This document shows, one piece after another, positions 26,480 to 35,409 of a DNA stretch of 64,000 nt. Source of the stretch: RYN-230 sp963723595. GTDB lineage: Bacteria > Actinomycetota > Actinomycetes > Streptosporangiales > Streptosporangiaceae. The position numbers were made by a program, and so were the translations under genes. The notes below the pieces were generated by a model. The model did not search any database. It saw nothing but the letters and a program-made list of their open reading frames with translations, and was not told the DNA's origin. The stretch lies in contig CAVRRQ010000002.1 in NCBI GenBank assembly GCA_963723595.1, positions 186,001 to 250,000 of the forward strand. Direction: 5' to 3'. The first letter of the stretch is position 1, and each line of letters opens with the position of its first letter.

Positions 26480-26839
26480 CTGCCCAGTATGCGAGTAACT
26501 GGCCGGTCCGGCCCATGAATATCCGCTGTAAAGATCAAGCAGTTTTGCTTACAGATGCCCCAGCTCAGCACGGATGTGGCCGCCGTCACTCCGGGCCCGG
26601 CCCGCTCCGCCAGATGGTCACCGGGCCAGTACGCGGCGTCACTGATCTGGCCACCGGGACCCGTTCATGTGAGCGGGGGTGCCAGGGGCCGGCCGCAGTG
26701 CGAGGGCCGGATCTCGGCTAGGTCACGAATCGGCGTCAAGTGACATCCCGGTCTTGCCGGTCCCTCCAGGGCTGATCTTCAATCAGTGAACCACAATTCA
26801 TCAGATGCCAATGTTGCCTATCTGAGCAGGGTTTTCTCG
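26480..26839. other. Divergent intergenic region upstream of Liv-type operon
   Basis: This gap carries promoters for the DUF6308 gene and the Liv operon and no ORF I trust. The segment 26776-26860 is notably A+T-rich. ATTCATC occurs at 26796-26802 and again in a dyad at the operon start. Confidence 0.5.
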
Positions 26840-26856
26840 ATGAATGACGATTCATC
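26839..26856. promoter_or_regulatory. Dyad GATGAAT-GACG-ATTCATC at Liv operon start
   Basis: A perfect 7-bp inverted repeat with a 4-bp spacer overlaps the first codons of the LivG-like gene. One arm sequence is also found 50 bp upstream. It may be an operator for the TetR gene at 31762-32382 or a translation-affecting hairpin. Confidence 0.4.
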
Positions 26857-27703
26857 TCCAGCGTCTGACCCGGCTGCGGCACGCTCCGGGGACCGGGCGC
26901 CCGGCGCCGTCCGCCCCGGGCTTAGCCTGGACCCGGACGGCCTGCTGGAGGTCCAGCGGGTGACCGTGCGCTTCGGCGGCCTGACCGCGCTGGACAACGT
27001 CTCATTCAGCGCGCCCGGCCGCCAGGTCACGGGCATCATCGGCCCAAACGGGGCCGGGAAGACCACGCTGCTGAACGTGCTGTGCGGGTTCGTCCGCCCC
27101 GACGAGGGCCGGCTGAGCTTCGGCCGCACCGAGCTGGGCCGGCTCCGCCCGCACCAGCTGGCCAGGCTGGGCATCACCCGGACGCTCCAGGGCGTAGGGC
27201 TGTTCCGCCACCTGTCCGTGCTGGAGAACGTCATGGTCGGCGCGCAGGGCCAGGCCCGGGCCGGATTCTGGTCCGCGCTGGGCGGGCTGCCCGCCAGTGA
27301 CCGGGACGAGCGCAGGCTCCGCGGCCAGGCGAGGGACGCGCTGAACCGGGTCGGCGCGGCCGACCTGGCCGAGGCCCGGCCTGATCAGCTGGCTTACGGC
27401 CTGCGCAAGCGGGTGGCGCTGGCCCGGGCGCTGGCCGGCCAGCCACGCCTGCTGCTCCTCGACGAGCCGGCCGGAGGCCTGTCCGAGACGGAGCTTGGCG
27501 GGCTTGGCGAGCTGATCTCCAGCCTGTCCGCGGAGACGTCGGTGGTGCTGGTCGAGCACCGGATGGACCTGGTGATGGCGGTGTGCGACACGGTGGTGGT
27601 GCTCGACTTCGGCCGCGTGATCGCCCGGGGCACGCCGGACGAGGTGCAGGCCGATCCGGCGGTCACCACCGCCTACCTCGGGGTGGGGGACTCCGGTGAG
27701 TGA
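26840..27703 (+). CDS. livG: Branched-chain-amino-acid-type ABC ATPase (LivG-like)
   Basis: This intact 287-residue ATPase has an unconserved polar N-terminal tail of about 30 residues. Walker A is GIIGPNGAGKTTLL, the LivG-type loop ITRTLQGVGLFRHLSVLENV, Walker B RLLLLDEPAGGLS and switch His VLVEHRMDLV. The signature is unusual: LAYGLRKRVALARAL, with Ala-Tyr-Gly-Leu instead of the common L-S-Y-G-Q. I placed the start at ATG 26840; GTG 26786 in frame is possible. Its last 8 bases overlap LivF. First gene of a complete G-F-H-M-K importer operon. Confidence 0.87.
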   Translation: MNDDSSPASDPAAARSGDRAPGAVRPGLSLDPDGLLEVQRVTVRFGGLTALDNVSFSAPGRQVTGIIGPNGAGKTTLLNVLCGFVRPDEGRLSFGRTELGRLRPHQLARLGITRTLQGVGLFRHLSVLENVMVGAQGQARAGFWSALGGLPASDRDERRLRGQARDALNRVGAADLAEARPDQLAYGLRKRVALARALAGQPRLLLLDEPAGGLSETELGGLGELISSLSAETSVVLVEHRMDLVMAVCDTVVVLDFGRVIARGTPDEVQADPAVTTAYLGVGDSGE

Positions 27704-28415
27704 GCCGGCCGCGCTGGCGGTCGAGGAGGTGGTGGCCGGCTACGGCGGTGCACTCGTCCTGCAGAGCGTCTCGTTCACCGCCCGCCCGGCCACCATCACC
27801 GCCGTGCTCGGCGCGAACGGGGCCGGCAAGACGACGCTGCTGCGCGCGATCAGCGGGGTGATCCGGCCGCGCCGGGGCCGGGTGCTGGTCGGCGGGCAGG
27901 ACGTGACCGGCCGCAGCGCCGAGGACATGGCCCGCGGCGGGGTGGCGCACGTGCCCGAGGGGCAGGGCGTGATCGCCGAGCTCACTGTTCAGGAGAACCT
28001 CCGGCTCGGCGCGCTCTGGCGGCCCGGGCGGGCCACCCGGGCCGGGGCGCTGGCCGAGGCGTACCAGCGGTTCCCGGTTCTCGCCGGGGCCCAGAACCGG
28101 GCGGCCGGGACCCTGTCCGGTGGCGAGCGGCAGATGCTGGTCATCGCGCGGGCCCTGATGTCCCGGCCGCGGGTGCTGCTGCTGGATGAGCCGTCGCTCG
28201 GGCTGGCGCCGAAGATCGTCTCCCAGGTCATGGAGCTGACCGCCGGACTGCGCGAGACCGGCCTGACGGTACTGCTGGTCGAGCAGAACGCGCGCAGCGC
28301 GCTGAGCATCGCCGACCAGGGGATCGTGCTCAACCTCGGCAAGGTCGTGGTGGCGGCGGACGCCGCCTCGCTGGCCGCCGATGTCGGGCTCCGCAAGCAC
28401 TACCTGGGCTTCTAG
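27696..28415 (+). CDS. livF: Branched-chain-amino-acid-type ABC ATPase (LivF-like)
   Basis: This intact 239-residue ATPase pairs with LivG. Walker A is VLGANGAGKTTLLRAI, GVAHVPEGQGVIAELTVQEN is the LivF-type Q-loop region, GTLSGGERQMLVIARALM the signature, VLLLDEPSLGLAPKIV Walker B and LLVEQNARSAL the H-loop region, where Gln replaces His as is normal in LivF. GTG 27696 overlaps the end of livG. Confidence 0.9.
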   Translation: MSEPAALAVEEVVAGYGGALVLQSVSFTARPATITAVLGANGAGKTTLLRAISGVIRPRRGRVLVGGQDVTGRSAEDMARGGVAHVPEGQGVIAELTVQENLRLGALWRPGRATRAGALAEAYQRFPVLAGAQNRAAGTLSGGERQMLVIARALMSRPRVLLLDEPSLGLAPKIVSQVMELTAGLRETGLTVLLVEQNARSALSIADQGIVLNLGKVVVAADAASLAADVGLRKHYLGF

Positions 28416-28425
28416 GAGGCGGCCG

Positions 28426-29304
28426 GTGGAAGAGTTTGGCCAGCTGACCCTCGGCGGGATCAGCGTGGGCATGATCTACGCCGCGATCGCGCTGTCCCTG
28501 GTGCTGATCTGGCGGGCGACCCGGATCCTCAACTACGCCCAGGGCGGCATGGCGATGTTCACCACGTACGTCGCGCTGCTGGTCATCAACCACACCGGGT
28601 CCTACTGGGCTGGCTTCGCCGTGGCGCTGGCGGCCGGGCTGGTGCTCGGCGCGGTGATCGAGCGGCTGGTCATCCGGCCGGTCGAGAACAAGCCGCCGCT
28701 GAACGCGATCATCGTCACGATCGGCCTGCTCGTCTTCCTGGAGGGGCTCGCGGGCATCATCTACGGCGGGCAGTTCCGGTCTTTCCCCGCCGCGTTCTCG
28801 ATCGACGGCCTGCACATCGGGTCGGCCGCGCTCGGCATCTCGGCCAATGACGTGTTCGTGGCGCTCGCGGTGCTGGCCGCCGCGCTGCTGCTGGGAGCCG
28901 GATTCCGGTACACCTCCGCCGGGCTGAAGATGCGCGCGGCCGCCTTCAGCCCGCCGGTGGCCCGGCTGCTCGGGGTCCGGGTGGGCCGGATGCTGACCCT
29001 GGGCTGGGCGCTCGCCGGGCTGATCGGCGCGCTGGCCGGCGTGCTGGTCTCGCCGTCCACCTTCCTGTACCCGAACAGCATGGACTCCATCTTCGTGCTG
29101 GGTTTCACCGCCGCGGTCATCGGCGGCCTGGACAGCCCGGCCGGCGCGGTCGCGGGCGGGCTCATCCTCGGGGTCGCGCTGAGCTACGTCGGCGGCTACC
29201 TGGGCTCAGACCTGGTGAACCTATTCGGGCTGGCCGCACTGGTCCTGGTCCTCATGGTCCGCCCGTCCGGCCTGTTCTCCCCGGCCGCCACCCGGCAGGT
29301 GTGA
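28426..29304 (+). CDS. livH: Liv-type ABC permease (LivH-like)
   Basis: This intact 292-residue inner-membrane permease has about eight hydrophobic helices. The N-terminal GGISVGMIYAAIALSLVLIW and RATRILNYAQGGMAMF are hallmark LivH segments, and AVIGGLDSPAGAVAGGLILG near residue 235 is the conserved ATPase-facing loop. GTG 28426 has GGAGGCGG upstream. One base separates its stop from livM. Confidence 0.9.
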   Translation: MEEFGQLTLGGISVGMIYAAIALSLVLIWRATRILNYAQGGMAMFTTYVALLVINHTGSYWAGFAVALAAGLVLGAVIERLVIRPVENKPPLNAIIVTIGLLVFLEGLAGIIYGGQFRSFPAAFSIDGLHIGSAALGISANDVFVALAVLAAALLLGAGFRYTSAGLKMRAAAFSPPVARLLGVRVGRMLTLGWALAGLIGALAGVLVSPSTFLYPNSMDSIFVLGFTAAVIGGLDSPAGAVAGGLILGVALSYVGGYLGSDLVNLFGLAALVLVLMVRPSGLFSPAATRQV

Positions 29305-29305
29305 G

Positions 29306-30370
29306 ATGACCCTGATCCGGCACCTGGCCGTGGCGATTGTCCTCGGCGCGCTCCTCGTGATCATCAGCGTCACGATCAGCCCGTTCCGCGACTACCAGAT
29401 GGCGGAGGTCGCGTGCTATGTGGTGGCGGTGGCCGGGCTGACCGTGCTCCTCGGGCTGAGTGGCCAGATCTCGCTCGGCAACGGGGCGTTCATGGCCATC
29501 GGCGCGTACGCCGCCGCGCTGCTGCTCCTGCACCTGCACTGGCCGCTGGCCGTGGTGCTCGTGGCGGCCCTGGCCACCGCGGCGGTGGGCGGCGCGGTCG
29601 TGGGCGTCGCCGCCGCCCGCCTGCGCGGTCCCTACCTGGCCGGTGCGACCCTGATGCTGGCCGTGGCGCTGCCCTCGCTGGCGCTGCGGTTCGGGCTGCT
29701 CGGCGGGGACCAGGGGCTGACCGTGGGGATCAGCAGCCCTGGCTTCCTGGGACCCAGTTTCCCGGTCACCCGCTGGCAGGCCTGGCTGACCTGTGGCTGC
29801 GCGCTGATCACCCTGGTGCTGCTGGCCAACCTGGCCCGCAGCCGGGTCGGCCGGTCCTGGCGGGCCGCCGCCGACGACGAGGTGGCGGCCGCCCTGGCGG
29901 GCCTGAACGTGGCCCGGCTCCGGGTGCTGGCCTTCGTGGTCAGCGCGGCCTGCGCCGGGCTGGCGGGGGCGCTGCTCGCCGTGACCACGTCGATCGTCTC
30001 GCCCGGCGCATTCACCCTGACCCTGTCCATCGCCCTGCTGACCGGGGCCGTGCTGGGCGGCCTGGGCACCTTGCCCGGCGCGGTGTGGGGCAGCCTGGTG
30101 CTGGTCCTGGTGCCCACCTACGTGACCGACGTGGCCAGCAGCCACGGCCTGTCCAGCTCGGCCGGGTCCGACATCCCGGTCGCCGCCTACGGCGTCGTGC
30201 TCGTCGTCGTCATGCTCGCCTTTCCCGACGGCATCCAGGGTGCCCTGCGCCGGCTGTGCCGGCCGCTGGTCTCCCGCCTGCCCGCCCTGCCCGGCGTGCC
30301 ACGGCGGCACGCCCCGGCCCCCCAGCTCCACACGCCAGCCAGTGAACACCAGGAAGAAGGCTCGATATGA
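29306..30370 (+). CDS. livM: Liv-type ABC permease (LivM-like)
   Basis: This intact 354-residue permease shows LLGLSGQISLGNGAFMAIGA near residue 50, the LivM signature, RLRGPYLAGATLMLAVALPS, RSWRAAADDEVAAALAGLNV and GGLGTLPGAVWGSLVLVLVP. The last 50 residues are a polar, Pro-rich tail that is not conserved. Its TGA overlaps the ATG of the binding protein. Confidence 0.9.
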   Translation: MTLIRHLAVAIVLGALLVIISVTISPFRDYQMAEVACYVVAVAGLTVLLGLSGQISLGNGAFMAIGAYAAALLLLHLHWPLAVVLVAALATAAVGGAVVGVAAARLRGPYLAGATLMLAVALPSLALRFGLLGGDQGLTVGISSPGFLGPSFPVTRWQAWLTCGCALITLVLLANLARSRVGRSWRAAADDEVAAALAGLNVARLRVLAFVVSAACAGLAGALLAVTTSIVSPGAFTLTLSIALLTGAVLGGLGTLPGAVWGSLVLVLVPTYVTDVASSHGLSSSAGSDIPVAAYGVVLVVVMLAFPDGIQGALRRLCRPLVSRLPALPGVPRRHAPAPQLHTPASEHQEEGSI

Positions 30371-31699
30371 ACAGATCTCACCGGGTCGGCCTGCCCGCCA
30401 TCGCCGCCGTGGCGGCCCTCGCGATGGTGGTCAGCGCCTGCAGCTCGGGCAAGCGGATCGGGATCGAAGAGCACGAGCGGCGGGCTGACCGCCTCCGCGC
30501 CAGGCGTCACCGCCACGACGATCACTATCGGCAGCCACCAGCCGCTGACCGGGGTGGCCGCGCCCGGGTACGACGAGATCGCGCCCGCGTCGAACGCCTA
30601 CTTCCAGTACGTGAACGCCCACGGCGGGATCTACGGGCGGAAGATCGTCTACAAGTACCTGGACGACAAGTACGACCCGACCGACACGGTGTCGGTGGTC
30701 AAGCAGCTTGTGCTGCAGGACAGCGTGTACGCCATCTTCGACGGGCTGGGCACCCCGACGCACCTGGCCGTGGCCCCGTACCTGAATTCATCGAAGGTGC
30801 CGGACGTGTTCGTGGCCTCCGGCTGTGAGTGCTGGAACGCGCCGTCCACCTGGCCGGAGACCTTCGGCTGGCAGCTGGACTACGTGCGCGAGGGCAAGAT
30901 CCTCGGCACCTACATCAAGCAGCACTTCGCCGGGCAGAAGATCGGCTACTTCTACCAGGACGACGAGTTCGGCAAGGACGGCGTCAAGGGCCTCGACGAT
31001 GAGATCCCGCACGCGGACGTGGTCAGCAGGCAGAGCTACGACCCGACCAACATCAACGTCGGGCCGCAGGTGGCCGCGCTCAAGGCGTCCGGGGCGAAGA
31101 TAGTCGTGTCGTTCACCGTTCCGGCCTTCACCGCGCTGCTCAAGCTGAACAGCCTCAAGCTCGGCTTCAACCCGACCTTCGTGGTCAGCGACGTGGGCTC
31201 CGATCCCATCACCCTGGCCGGTCTGCTCGAGGCCTACGCCAAGCAGGGCGGGGCCACGGTGCAGGGCAACCAGCTGACCCAGGGCATCATCACCGACGGC
31301 TACCTGCCCACCCTGGGAGACACGAGCAACAGCTGGGTCGCGCTGTTCAAGAAGATCCACGACAAGTACCTGCCCAAGCTCCCCTTCGACGGGAACGTGG
31401 CCTTCGGCGAGGCGGTCGGGTACACCTTCGTCCAGGCCATGCTCAAGGCGGGCAAGAACCCGACCCGGGCCGACCTGGTCACGGCGATCCAGGGCGGGCT
31501 GCCGCAAGGGCCGGCCGTGGCGCCTTACGCCTACTCTGCCTCCGATCACGCCGGGATGACCGGGGCGTTCATCGGGATCATCAAGAACGGCGTGATCGTC
31601 AAGGAGGGTCCGGTGCAGGTCACGGACACGTCCTCGACCGGGGCGGTGACCACCTACAGCGGGACGCAGGCCCCGGCACCGTCCAGTGGGATGCCCTAG
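30367..31699 (+). CDS. Liv-type substrate-binding lipoprotein (frameshifted near the N terminus)
   Basis: ATG 30367 overlaps livM by ATGA. A lipoprotein signal PAIAAVAALAMVVSACSSG is followed by a frame change near 30470. The mature type-1 periplasmic-binding fold then reads TATTITIGSHQPLTGVAAPG, NAYFQYVNAHGGIYGRKI and VASGCECWNAPSTWPETFGW. In this last segment two Cys flank a Glu, unlike classical LivJ, so the ligand may not be a branched-chain amino acid; aromatic or short-chain amides/urea are possible. About 440 residues. Function as receptor of the preceding ABC components is firm. Confidence 0.87.
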
Positions 31700-31761
31700 C
31701 ATACGCACGGGCTCCCGGTGCGGCAGGGCCTAGTCATGGGTCCCGGACGGGGGTAGGACGC

Positions 31762-32382
31762 GTGGGGGTCGCGACGAGTCGGCGGCTGCCCGACGACCGC
31801 GGGCAGCCGCCGGCACAGCGGCTGCTCGCGGCCGCGGAGCGGCTCTTCGGCGAGCGGAGTTACCAGCGGACCACGGTGGCCGGCATCTGCGCCCGCGCGG
31901 GCATGGCGACCGGCAGCTTCTACGCGCACTTCGGCTCGAAGGCGGAGATCTTCGCCGCCGTGGTCCGGCAGCTCAACGCGGACCTCCGGACGGTGATGAA
32001 GGAAGCCATCGAGCAGGCCGGCCCTGGGCAGCGGGAGATCGAGCGGGCCTCGTTCCGGGCCTTCTTCGACATGCTGTCCGAGCGCCCGTGGATGGACCGC
32101 ATCGTCCGGGAGTCAGAGTTCGTCGCGCCGGGCCTGTTCCGCGAGTACTACGAGCACCTGGCCCGCGGCTACGCGCGCGGGGTACGCCAGGCCCAGCTCA
32201 GCGGCGAGGTGGACGCGCGCTACGACCCCGAGGTCATCGCGTTCATGTACACCGGGGTCGGCAACTTCATCGGGATGCGCTGGGCGGACTGGACGGCGGG
32301 CGGGCAGGTGCCCGACGACGTCCTGGACGATCTCCTGGAAGTCCTGCGCCGCGGCCTGCCACCCACCCCGCCGCTGCGGTAG
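31762..32382 (+). CDS. TetR-family regulator downstream of Liv operon
   Basis: This intact 206-residue protein starts at GTG 31762. The HTH is LFGERSYQRTTVAGICARAGMATGSFYAHFGSK. The C-terminal helical domain includes DRIVRESEFVAPGLFREYYE and FMYTGVGNFIGMRWADW, as in TetR regulators associated with lipid or amino-acid uptake. It follows the binding-protein gene by 62 bp on the same strand, so it probably controls the Liv operon. No ligand can be named. Confidence 0.85.
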   Translation: MGVATSRRLPDDRGQPPAQRLLAAAERLFGERSYQRTTVAGICARAGMATGSFYAHFGSKAEIFAAVVRQLNADLRTVMKEAIEQAGPGQREIERASFRAFFDMLSERPWMDRIVRESEFVAPGLFREYYEHLARGYARGVRQAQLSGEVDARYDPEVIAFMYTGVGNFIGMRWADWTAGGQVPDDVLDDLLEVLRRGLPPTPPLR

Positions 32383-32394
32383 CCGGGCCCTGGA

Positions 32395-33561
32395 TCAGCC
32401 GCCGTAACGCAGGATCACCGCGGACTGCTTCGTGCCGGCCTGGCCCGCGGGATGGGATTCGCCGCCGCCGAAGGTCACCGCGGAACCGGGCACGTGGGCG
32501 ACGGCATCGACCGTCAGCCGGGTGCCCGGGAGGGGCAGCATGGCCCGCTGCAGGTGGCCGCCGGTGTAGTGCAGCATCGCGAAGGTGCCGGGGAAACCGG
32601 CCACCGCCGGGATCCACAGGCCGCCCGAGCCATCCGGCACCACCTGGAGCGGCTCGCCGTACCGGGCCGACTGGCTCACCAGCCGCCACCGGCTCCCGTT
32701 GAAGTGCAGCAGGTAGAAGGGGCCCCGCTCGTCCTCGCAGTGGCCGGCCCCCACCGCCCACACGTCGGCGGCGGAGCGGGCCAGGACCTGGTCGGCGGAC
32801 GGGCGGCAGAACTGGGTGTTGCGCGGCAGGACCCGGGCCAGCGACGTCCTCGACCACGTGTGCCCGTTCCAGTGCGCGGCGGTCTTCCCGCCCACCGCCC
32901 AGACGCTGTCCGGGCCGAGCGCACTGCCCCCGGTCAGGGTGCCGGCCGCCGGGTACTGCCGCCAGGTCCGGCCGTTGTAGTGCCAGGCGCCCAGGCGGCC
33001 CGGTGAGAGCGGCTGGCCGAAGACCCAGACGTCAGCCGGTCCCAGCACGACCGCGTCCCCGATGGCCTGGGCGAACCGGCGGACGGTCACCCAGTGGCGG
33101 CCGTCCCAGCGCAGCGCCTGCCCGGCCCCGGCGGGCCGGGCGGTGAACGCCCACACGTTGTCCCGTGCGCTCGACGCGGCCGCCGTGACCAGGTCGCCGG
33201 CCCGGTCCGGGAACGGGACGGCCGCCCAGCGGTGGCCGGTGAGCCGCCACGCGACCGGCCTGGCCGAAGTAGAGGCGAACGCCCACGCGTGACCGGGGCT
33301 GGTGGCGGTCACGGCGGTGATGCCGGGCAGGTCCCGGCCGCGGGTGGTCTTGATGATGCGCCACGACGCCGCGGTGCCCGTGCTTGCGGTGGCCGTGCTT
33401 GTGGCCCCCGTGCCCGCGGGGCGGCCCGCCGCGGCCGCCGCGGCCGGTACCGCCGCCGCGCCCAGCACCCCGGCCAGCATCACCGCCGCCGCGGCACGCC
33501 GCCGCAGCCTCCGGCCTTCCGCGCCCGTCCCCGATGGCCGGCCCTGCCTGGTCCCCCGCAT
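32395..33561 (-). CDS. Secreted beta-propeller-like hypothetical protein
   Basis: This intact 388-residue protein starts at ATG 33561 after GAGGGGGAG. A long Arg-rich signal peptide (RRLRRRAAAAVMLAGVLGAA) is followed by an Ala/Thr/Gly linker. The body holds repeats built on D-x-V-W-A-F/V-G: DNVWAFTARPAGAG, ADVWVFGQPL, DSVWAVGGKTAAHWNGHTW, ADVWAVGAGHC, each followed by a WDGRHW/WNGHTW strand. This is a secreted blade-repeat protein seen widely in actinomycetes, without a known enzyme activity. One Cys pair may form a disulfide. Confidence 0.7.
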   Translation of the reverse strand: MRGTRQGRPSGTGAEGRRLRRRAAAAVMLAGVLGAAAVPAAAAAAGRPAGTGATSTATASTGTAASWRIIKTTRGRDLPGITAVTATSPGHAWAFASTSARPVAWRLTGHRWAAVPFPDRAGDLVTAAASSARDNVWAFTARPAGAGQALRWDGRHWVTVRRFAQAIGDAVVLGPADVWVFGQPLSPGRLGAWHYNGRTWRQYPAAGTLTGGSALGPDSVWAVGGKTAAHWNGHTWSRTSLARVLPRNTQFCRPSADQVLARSAADVWAVGAGHCEDERGPFYLLHFNGSRWRLVSQSARYGEPLQVVPDGSGGLWIPAVAGFPGTFAMLHYTGGHLQRAMLPLPGTRLTVDAVAHVPGSAVTFGGGESHPAGQAGTKQSAVILRYGG

Positions 33562-33661
33562 GAGCTCCCCCTCGCACCGCCAGACCAGGCATGACCCCCC
33601 GCAGATCCCTGGTGTCTGAGATAAACGACGCAGTAACCGGGGCGCAGGATGAGCGCGGCGG

Positions 33662-34876
33662 TCACAAGTCCGTAACACCGTGGCGCGCGGCGCGGCCGCC
33701 GTGCCCGGCGTGGGCGCCGTGACCGTCTTCGGCCGCCTCCGGGGCGCCGCCCATCATCCTGAGCATGGGCATGCCCCCGGACCGGAAGAAGCGCACCACC
33801 AGCGCCGCGGCCACGATGATGAAGACGATGTTCAGGTACGTGGTGTAGTTCCACGCGATCCCGGTCTCCCCGACCGTCGCCGTGCGGGACGCCGGGACCA
33901 GGCCCAGCCCGCTGAACACGAACTCGACGACGTAGCCGGCCAGCACCATGGTGGCGTAGAACAGGCCGGCCAGGACGAGCATCATCCGGGTGCCGTAGTA
34001 CTTCCGGTAGATGACCAGGATCGGGATGATGATCAGGTCGGCGAAGATGAACGCGATCACCCCCCCGAAGCTGATCCCCCCGTTCCACAGCACCGCGGCC
34101 AGCGGCACGTTGCCGATCGAGCAGACGAAGCTGAGCAGCGAGATCACCGGGCCGATGAGCGGCCCCCAGAGCCGTGCGGCCAGCGGATGCCCGGTCAGGA
34201 ACAGGTGGCGCCAGAAGCTGTCCGGGACCCAGGCCCCCACCGCCCCGGCGATCAGCAGCCCGATGACCACGTCGCGCAGCACCGCGGCCCACTCCATGAC
34301 GAAGATGTGGCTGACCGAGGTGTAGCCCTCCCGGCTGAACAGCCGCCGCCGGAAGCTGCCGGTGGCGGTGATGCTCATGTCCATGGCCGCGTGGCCTTCC
34401 ATGGACCCGGCGAGGCCCCGGTCCGCCTGCCGCCGTGCCTCGTCGATCAGCTGCTGCCGGACGAACAGGCGGAAGGCCACCGCGAGCAGGACGATCATGA
34501 TCGGACCACCGACGAACTCGGCCAGGGTGAACTGCCACGAGATCAGCAGGGCCAGGATGATCCCCAGCTCGATGACCAGGTTGGTGCTGGCGATCTCGAA
34601 CACCATCGCGGCGGTGAAGCTGGAACCCTTGCGGAACAGGGACCGGGCCAGCGCCACGGCCGCGTAAGAACAGGACGAGGAGGCCGCGCCCAGCGCGGTG
34701 GCCCGGGCCAGCGCGGCCGGCCGGTCGTCGCCGAGCAGCCGGACCACGGTGGACCGGCGCACCACCGCCTGGACCACGGCGGACAGCGCGAAGCCCAGTA
34801 GCAGCGACCAGGTGATCTGCCAGGTCATCGAGCCGGTCACGGCCAGCGCGTGGCCGATCGCGTCAAGCGCGCGCAT
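33662..34876 (-). CDS. Membrane permease of the ArsP/DUF318 family
   Basis: This intact 404-residue protein has about ten membrane helices. ATALGAASSSCSYAAVALAR and VCSIGNVPLAAVLWNGGISF are the paired conserved motifs of this permease family, members of which export organoarsenicals or other metal(loid)s. The cytoplasmic loop QADRGLAGSMEGHAAMDMS and the His-rich C terminus (HGAHAGHGG) could bind metal. ATG 34876 overlaps the ArsR stop by 14 bases, so the pair is a coupled regulator-exporter unit. Substrate not determined. Confidence 0.8.
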   Translation of the reverse strand: MRALDAIGHALAVTGSMTWQITWSLLLGFALSAVVQAVVRRSTVVRLLGDDRPAALARATALGAASSSCSYAAVALARSLFRKGSSFTAAMVFEIASTNLVIELGIILALLISWQFTLAEFVGGPIMIVLLAVAFRLFVRQQLIDEARRQADRGLAGSMEGHAAMDMSITATGSFRRRLFSREGYTSVSHIFVMEWAAVLRDVVIGLLIAGAVGAWVPDSFWRHLFLTGHPLAARLWGPLIGPVISLLSFVCSIGNVPLAAVLWNGGISFGGVIAFIFADLIIIPILVIYRKYYGTRMMLVLAGLFYATMVLAGYVVEFVFSGLGLVPASRTATVGETGIAWNYTTYLNIVFIIVAAALVVRFFRSGGMPMLRMMGGAPEAAEDGHGAHAGHGGRAARHGVTDL

Positions 34877-35246
34877 CGTCGGCCTCCGGGACGGCGATGG
34901 TCAGCAACTGGCGCAGACAGTGGTCCAGCAGCGGGTGCGGGAAGCCGTCGCTCAGCCGGTAGTAGACGACCCGGCCGTCCTTGCGGAAGCTGACCAGCCC
35001 GGCCAGGCGCAGCATCTTCACCGCGTAGGACACCTGGTCCTCGGTCACCTCGAGGACCAGGGCCAGGTCCCCGACGCACAGCTCACCGGCGGCGACCAGG
35101 GCGAACAGGATCCGCGACCTTACCGGGTCGGCCAGCAGGCCGAGCAGCCCGGCCAGCCGCCCGGCGTCATCCTCCGACAGGGAACCGGCCCGGGCCGCAG
35201 CCACGCCCGGCGCGCTGACCGGATGGTCATGATCTCGCAGTGCCAT
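34863..35246 (-). CDS. ArsR/SmtB-family regulator of adjacent permease
   Basis: This intact 127-residue winged-helix repressor starts at ATG 35246 behind GGAGGTGGGG. LLADPVRSRILFALVAAGEL-CVGDLALVLEVTEDQVSYAVKML is the CadC/ArsR-type HTH, with a Cys in the ELCVGD segment. The N terminus is His/Asp-rich (RDHDHP) and there is a second Cys in LLDHCLRQLL near the dimerisation helix; together these could form a metal site. It overlaps the permease start. A 36-bp dyad lies 9 bp upstream of its ATG. Confidence 0.86.
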   Translation of the reverse strand: MALRDHDHPVSAPGVAAARAGSLSEDDAGRLAGLLGLLADPVRSRILFALVAAGELCVGDLALVLEVTEDQVSYAVKMLRLAGLVSFRKDGRVVYYRLSDGFPHPLLDHCLRQLLTIAVPEADDARA

Positions 35247-35254
35247 ATCCCCAC

Positions 35255-35290
35255 CTCCGTAAATCCGTATGATCACACGGATATGCGGAG
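35255..35290. promoter_or_regulatory. Operator dyad for ArsR/permease unit
   Basis: CTCCGTAAATCCGT (35255-35268) and ACGGATATGCGGAG (35277-35290) form an imperfect inverted repeat matching at 12 of 14 positions, with spacer ATGATCAC. The position, overlapping the Shine-Dalgarno side of arsR, is typical of ArsR autorepression. Confidence 0.7.
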
Positions 35291-35409
35291 GCGTCAAACC
35301 AGCCCCGGATGCCCACGGCGGGGCGGACGCTCCCGGGCCGCCGGCGCTCACGGCCGCGACCGTTCCGGCCTTCCGGCCGGATCAGGTGGTGTAGTAATTT
35401 CTGCCCCTA

